From positions 1-12,215 of the forward strand of contig JAKSTS010000055.1 of the NCBI GenBank assembly GCA_024402455.1: a stretch of DNA of 12,215 bases, written 5' to 3'. Of this stretch, positions 1 through 5,960 are shown one piece after another; position 1 is the stretch's first letter; each line of letters opens with the position of its first letter. Source of the DNA: Treponemataceae bacterium (GTDB lineage: Bacteria; Spirochaetota; Spirochaetia; Treponematales; Treponemataceae). The notes under the pieces were generated by a model. It saw nothing but the letters and a program-made list of their open reading frames with translations, ran no database searches and was not told the DNA's origin. A program made the translations under genes and the position numbers.

Positions 1-629
1 TCAATTACCAGTTTGATTTTATTTCAGATGAAATGTCGTTAGATGAAATTCTTGAAACCGTAACAAAAAGCGGACATTCCCGTTTTCCGGTTTATAACGG
101 TTCAATTGATAATGTTGTCGGTGTGCTTCATGTCAAGGATTTGATACGTTCTGTGTCAAAACATGAAAATTTTGTGCTTGAAAACGTAATTCGTAAACCT
201 TTTTTCGTTCCAGAGTCTAAACGTATTGACAGTTTGTTACGAGAATTTAAAAGACGGCATGTTCATATTGCAATTGCAATTGATGAATATGGCGGAATGT
301 CCGGCATTGTATGTCTCGAAGATATCATCGAGCAGATCGTAGGCGACATTCAAGATGAATTTGACAATGAGCGTGAAGATATTTTGATTATATCTGAAAA
401 CATGTGGCTTTGTGATGCTCGTGTTAATGTCGAAGACTTGAATGAAACAATTGCTTCTGATTTTCCAGATGAAGAATTTGATACTCTTGGCGGTTTTGTG
501 TTTGATTTGTTCGGTAAAATTCCAGTTAAGTACGAGAAAGTCAGTTGGAATTCTTATGATTTTATTGTGCAAGATATGGAAGGACACCGTATTAACCAGA
601 TAAAGGTTATTAAACGAACAGGAGAATAA
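1..629 (+). CDS. TlyC/CorC family CBS-domain protein (5' end outside the window)
   Basis: This is the C-terminal part of a hemolysin-like (TlyC/CorC/HlyC) protein. The reading frame is open from base 3 and has no start of its own: the residues before the first in-window ATG (33) still fit the family, so that ATG is not the true start. Visible in order are most of a first CBS domain (bases 36-145, with the family motif SGHSRFPVY followed by VGVLHVKDLI), a second CBS domain (about 190-370, with AIDEYGG and GIVCLEDIIEQIVGDI), and the CorC/HlyC C-terminal domain (about 385-620, with DTLGGFVFDLFGKIP). Family members are implicated in Mg/Co efflux or are soluble; the 'hemolysin' label is historical. 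No DUF21 membrane domain can be seen, because the 5' end is missing. Two bases separate its TAA from the next gene, so the two are probably co-transcribed. Confidence 0.9.
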   Translation, partial: NYQFDFISDEMSLDEILETVTKSGHSRFPVYNGSIDNVVGVLHVKDLIRSVSKHENFVLENVIRKPFFVPESKRIDSLLREFKRRHVHIAIAIDEYGGMSGIVCLEDIIEQIVGDIQDEFDNEREDILIISENMWLCDARVNVEDLNETIASDFPDEEFDTLGGFVFDLFGKIPVKYEKVSWNSYDFIVQDMEGHRINQIKVIKRTGE

Positions 630-631
630 CG

Positions 632-2650
632 GTGGGTGGGAATAAAAAACGATTTTTGGCGTTAGTGTTTTTGGCAGTTGGTGCAATGCTTGTTGCACAA
701 TCTGTTTTTGGTACTTCAGGTGCAAAAACGCCGTCTGCTCTTGAATGGTATGAAAAAGGAAAAGATGAGCAGGATGCGCAGAACTGGTACAGTGCAATTG
801 AGTATTACCAGGAAGCATTGCGCTCTAATCCGTCTTATGGACAGGCGTGGCTGAGTCTTGCAGAATGTACTTATGCACTTGGTGAATACGATCTGGCAAT
901 TTCTTATGCTGATTCTGCTGCGGAATATTTAAAAAATACTACAGCAATTGCAAATCTTAAAGGTTTTGCACTTATTGGTCTTGCCCGTCTAGACGAAGCA
1001 CGTGCTATTTTTGACCAGGTTTTGACACGATATCCAAACGATACAGATGCTCGTTTCGGTCTTGCAGAGCTGGACATTTTTATCGGAAAAATATCCGGGG
1101 CTGAGTCTTTGTATCTTGATGCATTGAAACGACAGCCTGAAAGCCGTAAAGCACTGCTTTCGCTCGCACTTGTTTCTTATGAACTTGGAAAAACAAAAGC
1201 AGCAAAAGAATATATAAATCAGGCTCTTAAATTTCACAGTGATAATCCGGAAGTTCATTATTTTGCAGCATACATTCTTGCAAGAGAAGGTTCTTGGATT
1301 GAAGCAGAAGGTCGTGTAAGGGCTGCAATTCAATTAAAACCAGGCTATGATGAAGCATACAGCCTTCTTGCATCTATCCTTTATTCAACAATGCGTTATC
1401 AGTCTGTTGTTGACATCTGTGAGTATCGCATCAGCCGCGACCGTAAATCTACATCTGCATGGTATCTGAAAGGACTTGCTTTGACACGGCTTAACCGTAT
1501 TGAAGAAGCAATTACGGCATATCAAAGCGGACTTGAAGTTGATCCCGAAGATGAAATTATGCGCACGGCAATGGAACAGCTTGTCTGTTCTTATCTTGAT
1601 ATTGAAGACGGTCGCCGGGCAAAATGGGCTGCATGGCACAGCAAAAAAGCAGAAGAATTTTCACAGAAATATCAGTCACTTCAGGCTCGTTATGAATACA
1701 AGCGTGCACTTATAATTAATCCTGCAAATGCAAATTCAAGACTTGCGTTTGCAGAAATTCTGCTTCGAGACGGTTTCCCTGAAAATTATTTAGGACAGCT
1801 TCGTTTTATAAGGGAGCAGGGCAATGAAAGCAGAGACATTGAAGACAAAATTGAATCATATGAATCTTTGCTGGAAGGAAGCCTTGCAAATAAATGGGAT
1901 GTAGATCCGTTCTATCTTGATAAAACAAGATACAAGATTGGTCTTTATTATATTCAGCCTACTGTTCAGCTTGTTCATCCAGATTCTGAGCAGCTTACAT
2001 CTCAAATGCTTGCAGAAGCGCTTTCTGCTGACGGCAGACTTAAAGTATCTGCATATAATTCTTCAATCAGCGGTTACTCTGAAGCATTCAGACTTTCAAG
2101 ACAAGGCAAGCAGGATTATTTTGGCCTTGTTGAGTTTGAAGAAAATGAACGTGAACTTACTGTATCTTTGACAGTTTATGTTGCAAGAACAGGAAATAAA
2201 GCAGCAGAATTCAAAGTTTATCGCACTGGAAACAACCGTTATGCAAATGCATTGCGCCGCATGAGCCAGATTGTTACAGATGCACTGCCAAAAAGAGCAA
2301 AGATTATTGGCAGAAACGGTTCAACAGCCCTTATTGATTTTGGCAAGACTGAAGGAATTGCTAAAGACATGGTCTTTAATGTAATCAAAAAGGATAAAGT
2401 TGTTGTAGAAGACAAAACACTTGGAACCGTTTTTGATGAACAGGATTTATTCGGTACTGTTACTGTTACACAGATTTCCGAAGATATTTCTGAAGCAAAT
2501 ATTAAGCAGAAAGGTTTTTACGACCGTATTAATGTAGGTGATGAACTTCTACCTGTTCCAGAAACTTTAGAAAAGATACAGCCGGCAGAAAACGTGACTG
2601 TTGATAAACAGAAACCGGCATTAATTACATTGATAAAATCTATTAAATAA
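632..2650 (+). CDS. Exported TPR-repeat protein, 672 aa
   Basis: The start is GTG at 632, preceded by an AGGAG ribosome binding site (620-624) lying inside the end of the upstream gene. The N-terminus is basic (GGNKKR), followed by a hydrophobic stretch (about residues 8-26) ending near VFG, which fits a cleavable signal peptide; there is no lipobox cysteine. Residues about 35-380 are a run of tetratricopeptide-like helical repeats, with typical A/G-Y-x-x-A-I and P-x-x-x-A-W/R patterns such as WYSAIEYYQEALRSNP. The C-terminal third (about 430-635) is a different, beta-rich region with a GSTALIDFGKTEGIAKDM segment that faintly recalls the C-terminal domains of outer-membrane or flagellar accessory proteins; I cannot name it. 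A periplasmic scaffold role is inferred from the signal peptide and TPRs. It is coupled to the TlyC-like gene and ends at the terminator at 2677. The biological function is unknown. Confidence 0.85.
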   Translation: MGGNKKRFLALVFLAVGAMLVAQSVFGTSGAKTPSALEWYEKGKDEQDAQNWYSAIEYYQEALRSNPSYGQAWLSLAECTYALGEYDLAISYADSAAEYLKNTTAIANLKGFALIGLARLDEARAIFDQVLTRYPNDTDARFGLAELDIFIGKISGAESLYLDALKRQPESRKALLSLALVSYELGKTKAAKEYINQALKFHSDNPEVHYFAAYILAREGSWIEAEGRVRAAIQLKPGYDEAYSLLASILYSTMRYQSVVDICEYRISRDRKSTSAWYLKGLALTRLNRIEEAITAYQSGLEVDPEDEIMRTAMEQLVCSYLDIEDGRRAKWAAWHSKKAEEFSQKYQSLQARYEYKRALIINPANANSRLAFAEILLRDGFPENYLGQLRFIREQGNESRDIEDKIESYESLLEGSLANKWDVDPFYLDKTRYKIGLYYIQPTVQLVHPDSEQLTSQMLAEALSADGRLKVSAYNSSISGYSEAFRLSRQGKQDYFGLVEFEENERELTVSLTVYVARTGNKAAEFKVYRTGNNRYANALRRMSQIVTDALPKRAKIIGRNGSTALIDFGKTEGIAKDMVFNVIKKDKVVVEDKTLGTVFDEQDLFGTVTVTQISEDISEANIKQKGFYDRINVGDELLPVPETLEKIQPAENVTVDKQKPALITLIKSIK

Positions 2651-2676
2651 GTTTTTAATTCTTATAGTTTTTATCT

Positions 2677-2735
2677 AAGGGAAGAATAAACCATGATTTC
2701 TGTTAAGGTTTGTTCTTCCCTTTATTTATTTTCAG
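2677..2735 (+). terminator. Rho-independent terminator after the TPR gene
   Basis: Arms 2677-2692 and 2707-2722 pair over 16 bp with a single G-T wobble and a 14-base loop. The hairpin is followed by a T-rich stretch (2721-2733). It lies 27 bases after the TAA at 2650 and closes the TlyC-TPR unit. Confidence 0.8.
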
Positions 2736-2896
2736 CTGGCTCAACGTTGAAATTCGAAAATCTGATTGCTTTTCAATACAATTTCAAATTAGCAGAACAA
2801 ACCCTGATGCGAAACTTCGGTGCACAGTTTGCATAAATTAAAGTAATTGTTTATGTGCTGTGCGGCAGTTTTTGAAAATCAGGCTGAAGCATGCAA
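2723..2896. other. Intergenic spacer without a recognisable gene
   Basis: This spacer lies between the two terminators of convergent genes. I see no RNA gene, promoter or conserved protein here. The only open frame of note is a 47-codon one (2693-2836) whose start lies in the loop of the upstream terminator hairpin; it is discussed as a finding rather than called as a gene. Confidence 0.5.
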
Positions 2897-2942
2897 TTAT
2901 AGAAAAGGGAAAATTCCAGGTAGAATTTTCCCTTTTCTATAA
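2897..2942. terminator. Perfect 20-bp inverted repeat, probable bidirectional terminator
   Basis: Arms 2897-2916 and 2923-2942 are perfectly complementary over 20 bp around a 6-base loop (CAGGTA). The core is a GGGAAAATTC hairpin flanked by an A-run on one side and a T-run on the other, so a U-tract follows the core in both directions. It lies 28 bases beyond the stop of the minus-strand gene (2971) and faces the end of the plus-strand TPR gene. It is most likely the terminator of the minus-strand gene and a second barrier for the plus strand. Confidence 0.8.
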
Positions 2943-2970
2943 CAAGTTCTTATGCTTAGATGTGTTAAAA

Positions 2971-4119
2971 TCAAAGTGCTATTGTTGCATCTATCCATTC
3001 GGCGCTTTCTAAAGGATATGCATCTCTTAGCGAAAGGAAAAGCAGAAGAGCCTGACGCTTTTTTCCCATGAAGTAATATGTTTCTGCAAGATAAAATTCT
3101 GCACGCTGTTTTGCGCTGTTGGAATTTGTATTATAAATGTATCTGTTTAATTCTGTTTCTGCTTTCGGCCAGTTTTGGGTTAAAAAGCAGTCTTTTATAA
3201 TCAGGCTGATTTCTGTTGTGCCGCCAAGATATCCTGGGGTTTCTGTTGGAAATATATAAGCTTCTTTTATCTGCTTTTTTGGCTGTTCTTTTATTTCAAT
3301 GTCTGGCAGAATTATTGAGCTTGTGTATGAATTTGATTCAAGTGAAGAATCTATTGGCAGCGGTGCGACTCTTGCTGTCTGGGCGGTTGTCTTTAGTTTC
3401 TGGTTTGAGCGCATTATGCATACAGGTGCAAGAGATGTTGTAATTCCACGGACAAAACGGGCTGTTCCGTCTGAAACAGATGAATCGTCAATGAGTGCAT
3501 AATAAAAATATTCATTTACAGGCGGAACATCGACAAGTGGAGAACCTGTGTCTGTAAAGCTTGAAACAAGCATTGCTGCTGCAAGGCTGTCAATGCTGCT
3601 GAATGGTGCAGTGCTTCTGTAAAGATTCAGCTTGTTGCCTTTGTTTTCTGTTGTATATGTAATGATGACCGAATTGCTCTGTGCTATTACATTGAAATTG
3701 CTTATGTTTGCTTTTTCAACTTCTTCCCATAATGGATATTGCCCTTTTATGGGTTGGTGCGTTGCATTTACGCCGGGCAGAACTTCGTTTGCAAGAAAAT
3801 TGTCATCTTTAACAGCCATAACTGCATAATAATAGTTTGCCATGTCCGGCAGAATTTCTGAAAAAATCAATTGGCTTGAATCTTGTTCTGCAATCAGTGT
3901 GTTTGAATTTATCGTCTGTTTTGTCAGTGGTTTTGTGTCTCTGTATATGCGGTAATTTATGTCTGGCGAATATGAATATCCTTGTGCGCGTTTCCATGTA
4001 ATTTGAACAGACATATTTGTTATTAAAACAGAAATGTCTGTTACGGCTGTTCCTGTTTGTGCCAGTGTTTTTGCAAGAAAAAAACAGATAAATGCAAATA
4101 TTCCAAAAATTCTTTTCAT
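2971..4119 (-). CDS. Exported fibronectin-III-like protein with TPR-like C-terminus, 382 aa
   Basis: I chose the ATG at 4119 (MKRIFGIF) because it gives a compact signal peptide (KR, then a hydrophobic run to about residue 20, ending TLAQ). The upstream in-frame TTG at 4137 adds six residues and has no ribosome binding site. Residues about 25-115 and 135-225 look like two fibronectin type III-like beta-sandwich domains: each has an ITW/ITY strand, a YRIYRDT or NLYRST strand, and a YYYAVMAVKD or YFYYALIDD strand near its end. After a low-complexity Ser/Thr/Pro linker (about 240-300), residues about 306-382 form a helical pair resembling TPRs (AEFYLAETYYFMGKKRQALLLF). This suggests a periplasmic or surface-exposed binding protein. 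It is divergent from the Cas2-like gene and has no Shine-Dalgarno sequence, so its transcript may be leaderless. Specific function unknown. Confidence 0.82.
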   Translation of the reverse strand: MKRIFGIFAFICFFLAKTLAQTGTAVTDISVLITNMSVQITWKRAQGYSYSPDINYRIYRDTKPLTKQTINSNTLIAEQDSSQLIFSEILPDMANYYYAVMAVKDDNFLANEVLPGVNATHQPIKGQYPLWEEVEKANISNFNVIAQSNSVIITYTTENKGNKLNLYRSTAPFSSIDSLAAAMLVSSFTDTGSPLVDVPPVNEYFYYALIDDSSVSDGTARFVRGITTSLAPVCIMRSNQKLKTTAQTARVAPLPIDSSLESNSYTSSIILPDIEIKEQPKKQIKEAYIFPTETPGYLGGTTEISLIIKDCFLTQNWPKAETELNRYIYNTNSNSAKQRAEFYLAETYYFMGKKRQALLLFLSLRDAYPLESAEWIDATIAL

Positions 4120-4125
4120 ATCTAT

Positions 4126-4154
4126 ATAATTAACCAAATAATACGGTTTGACAA
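4126..4154 (-). promoter_or_regulatory. Candidate promoter of the FN3-like gene
   Basis: Read on the minus strand, TTGTCA (4154-4149) is followed by a 17-base spacer and AATTAT (4131-4126), a 4/6 match to the -10 consensus. Only six bases separate this box from the ATG at 4119. The expected start of transcription therefore falls on or next to the start codon, and no Shine-Dalgarno sequence is present. The -35 box overlaps that of the opposite promoter. Confidence 0.5.
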
Positions 4155-4176
4155 GATACTTTGATTATCATATTCT
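4148..4176 (+). promoter_or_regulatory. Sigma70-type promoter of the Cas2-like gene
   Basis: A perfect TTGACA -35 (4148-4153), an ideal 17-base spacer and a TATTCT -10 (4171-4176) lie directly upstream of the ATG at 4183. The usual start of transcription, about seven bases after the -10, coincides with the A of that ATG, so the mRNA is predicted to be leaderless. Confidence 0.7.
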
Positions 4177-4182
4177 AACAGT

Positions 4183-4464
4183 ATGTTTGTTTCTGTTATT
4201 TTAGACCCGGGGTCAACTGAATCAGCTCAGACCCTTGCAAAACTTCTTACTTTTTATGGTTACACAAAAAAGCAGCGTTCCTGCTGGGAACACACATCTG
4301 TAAGCGAAGAACGTCTTCTTGCTCTTAAAAAAGATATTGACCGTGTAACAGACTATTATGATACTTTGCGCATTTATCAGTATCCGGTGCAGGGTGTTAT
4401 GGCTATTACTGAATTGAACAAAAAGAAATGGCGCAAAATGTTGATGCGCATGTCTGAGTCTTGA
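4183..4464 (+). CDS. Orphan Cas2-like protein, 93 aa
   Basis: This small protein matches the Cas2 ferredoxin-like fold. Strand 1 is MFVSVILD, ending in an Asp at position 8 where Cas2 proteins carry their conserved metal-binding Asp. Helix 1 covers about 12-27. Strand 2 (KKQRSCWEH) aligns with the Cas2 Q-x-S-V-F-E motif through Q31, S33 and E36. Helix 2 is about 41-57, and strand 3 (YDTLRIYQY) matches the D-S-L-R-I-Y motif of Cas2. The tail (about 77-90) is strongly basic. Cas2 normally works with Cas1 in spacer acquisition, and some members are nucleases; this gene has neither cas1 nor a CRISPR array nearby in the window, so a CRISPR role cannot be assumed. Nuclease activity, nucleic-acid binding or a VapD-like role are alternatives. 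There is no ribosome binding site; the promoter abuts the ATG. The family assignment is from motif recognition only. Confidence 0.75.
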   Translation: MFVSVILDPGSTESAQTLAKLLTFYGYTKKQRSCWEHTSVSEERLLALKKDIDRVTDYYDTLRIYQYPVQGVMAITELNKKKWRKMLMRMSES

Positions 4465-4618
4465 ATTTTTGTTTTTAGATTTGAGAAATGTCTGAATTAA
4501 AAACGGCTGCTGAAATACTGCATTCCTGTTATTCGTGCGGAGTATTCAATACTCTGAATGTGCTGCGTTGCAGCTGTTGATTGCGAAAAGTCAAGCATGC
4601 TGCTTGTGCTTTAGTTGT

Positions 4619-4648
4619 GTGCATTATTTCTGATGCGTTGTTTTTTAT
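4619..4648 (+). terminator. Weak hairpin plus T-run, possible terminator of the Cas2-like transcript
   Basis: Stem 4621-4626 pairs with 4631-4636 (one G-U pair, extendable by two wobble pairs) around loop TTTC, followed by GTTG and six T (4641-4646). The stem is short and G+C-poor, so strength is uncertain. It lies about 155 bases after the Cas2-like stop. Confidence 0.35.
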
Positions 4649-4690
4649 ATGAAATTTTCTGAAAATTGTTTTGAAGATGTCTTTATGCTT

Positions 4691-4720
4691 TTGTAAAGTT
4701 CACTTTTATAAAAGTATTTT
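4691..4720 (+). promoter_or_regulatory. Candidate prfB promoter with palindrome
   Basis: TTGTAA (4691-4696) and TATTTT (4715-4720) are separated by 18 bases. The spacer contains a perfect 14-bp palindrome, ACTTTTATAAAAGT (4702-4715), which could be an operator. The region is so A+T rich that other promoter choices exist (for example TTGAAG at 4671 with TAAAGT at 4694). Confidence 0.3.
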
Positions 4721-4736
4721 AAGCGCACAATAAAAT

Positions 4737-4793
4737 CTTCTGAAAATTTTGAAAATAAAATTTCGGAAGTTATTTTATCTTTATTTTATTTTT
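4737..4793 (+). terminator. Terminator- or attenuator-like hairpin in the prfB leader
   Basis: Arms 4737-4750 and 4757-4769 pair with one G-U pair and one bulged A around a 6-base loop. They are followed by 24 bases made almost only of T and A (4770-4793), and then at once by the prfB Shine-Dalgarno sequence (4794-4797). It could end transcripts arriving from upstream, act as an attenuator, or shape the leader. The stem has few G-C pairs. Confidence 0.4.
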
Positions 4794-4803
4794 GAGGAAA
4801 AAA

Positions 4804-5941
4804 ATGCTTGATGAATTAAAAATCCCTTTGGCTGATTTGAAAGCCGATATTCTTGAAGTCTGGGGGCATCTTTGACTCTGCTGCGATTGAGTCAAAAATT
4901 GCTGAAAAAGAAGCTTTAACAGGTGAACCTGGTTTCTGGGACAATCCGCAGAAAGCCGAAAAAGTTATGGGTGATATAAAAGCCCTTAAAGCACGCATTG
5001 AACCATGGAAAGAGCTTGTTGCTGCAATTGAAGATGCAGAAGCTCTTTATGAACTTGCCGTAGAAGGTGCAGATGAATCTCTTGAAGAAGAGATAAATTC
5101 GTCTTTGAACGATATCCGTTCTAAATTTGAAAAACAGAGTATTCTTAACTTGCTTTCTGATGAAGTAGACAGAAATGGCGCTTATCTTACGATTCATGCC
5201 GGTGCAGGTGGAACAGAAGCCTGTGACTGGGCTCAGATGCTTTTCAGAATGTATTCGCGCTGGTGCGAACGCCGCGGCTATAAAATTGAAATTGTTGATA
5301 TTCTTGAAGCAGAAGGCGGCATAAAATCTGTAACAGCAGAAATTACTGGTGATTACGTTTACGGATATCTTAAGTCAGAAGCCGGCGTTCATCGTCTGGT
5401 GCGCATAAGTCCGTTTGATGCAAATGCACGTCGGCACACATCTTTTTCTTCTGTTTATGTTTTCCCTGTCCTTGATGACAGCATTGAAGTAGAAATCAGA
5501 CCGGAAGATCTGCGTGTTGATACTTATCGTTCTGGTGGTGCGGGTGGACAGCATGTCAATAAAACTGATTCTGCTGTACGTTTTACGCATTTGCCGACAG
5601 GAATTGTTGTTGCCTGTCAGACAGAGCGAAGCCAAACCATGAACAGACAGACAGCCATGAACATGCTGCGTGCCCGTCTGTACGAATATTACCGTGCTGA
5701 AAGAGAAAAGGAAAATGCAAAGTTTTCTCAAGAAAAAAAAGACATTTCTTGGGGCAACCAGATCCGTTCGTATGTTTTTCAGCCGTATACAATGGTCAAA
5801 GATCATCGTACAAAACACGAAGTTGGAAACATTCAGTCTGTAATGGACGGCCACATTGATGACTTTATCGAAAACTTTTTGCAGCTAAAATGGAAAGGTC
5901 TTGCATCAGATGTCGGTTCTGATGACGATATGGATGTTTAA
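4804..5941 (+). CDS. prfB: Peptide chain release factor 2 (RF2), made by programmed +1 frameshift
   Basis: RF2 recognises UAA and UGA stop codons in the ribosome and triggers peptide release. The gene starts at ATG 4804 behind a GAGG ribosome binding site (4794-4797, 6-base spacing). The first frame runs 23 codons to an in-frame TGA (4873-4875); after a +1 shift, translation continues from GAC at 4874 to TAA at 5941, giving about 378 residues (close to the usual 365). The shifted frame alone would have to start at a TTG (4853) without a ribosome binding site, which is not the real start. Key motifs are HAGAGGTEACDWAQML, the SPF stop-codon recognition tripeptide (about 202-204) and the catalytic GGQ (about 247-249, in GGAGGQHVNKTDSAVR). 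SPF, rather than PxT, and the frameshift both identify RF2 instead of RF1. It is the first gene of the long downstream operon. Confidence 0.96.
4861..4876 (+). promoter_or_regulatory. RF2 programmed +1 frameshift site
   Basis: The bases read TGGGGG CAT CTT TGA C: a Shine-Dalgarno-like G-run (4862-4866), three bases, the slippery CTT (4870-4872), then TGA followed by C, a weak termination context. This is the same layout as the E. coli prfB site. Low RF2 makes the ribosome pause at TGA and slip forward, so RF2 regulates its own synthesis. Confidence 0.95.
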
Positions 5942-5960
5942 TGCTGAAAACGGAGCTTCT

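Larger units (their letters stand above)
4465..4803. other. Structured intergenic region before prfB
   Basis: These 339 bases contain no recognised gene. The first half has four small hairpins in a row (about 4538-4637) followed by a T-run. The second half is very A+T rich, with a perfect 14-bp palindrome (4702-4715), a candidate prfB promoter, a hairpin (4737-4769) and the prfB ribosome binding site (GAGG, 4794-4797). A 30-codon cysteine-rich open frame (4488-4580) overlaps the hairpins and is treated as a finding. Confidence 0.55.

Noticed and set aside
237..818. 193-codon minus-strand open frame
   Set aside because: It is antisense to the TlyC-like and TPR genes, has no recognisable domain, and looks like a shadow of their coding bias.
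4465..4803. CRISPR array near the Cas2-like gene
   Set aside because: I looked for direct repeats with regular spacing and found none; the hairpins differ in sequence from each other.
4853..4872. prfB start at TTG 4853 in the second frame
   Set aside because: No ribosome binding site, and the ATG at 4804 with GAGG plus the frameshift signal explains the gene fully.
5375..5854. 159-codon minus-strand open frame within prfB
   Set aside because: It is antisense to highly conserved RF2 sequence, including the GGQ region, with no domain or ribosome binding site.
5901..5960. Start of the PEGA-like protein inside prfB
   Set aside because: The residues are a by-product of the prfB 3' end in another frame; GGAG at 5952 points to GTG 5961.
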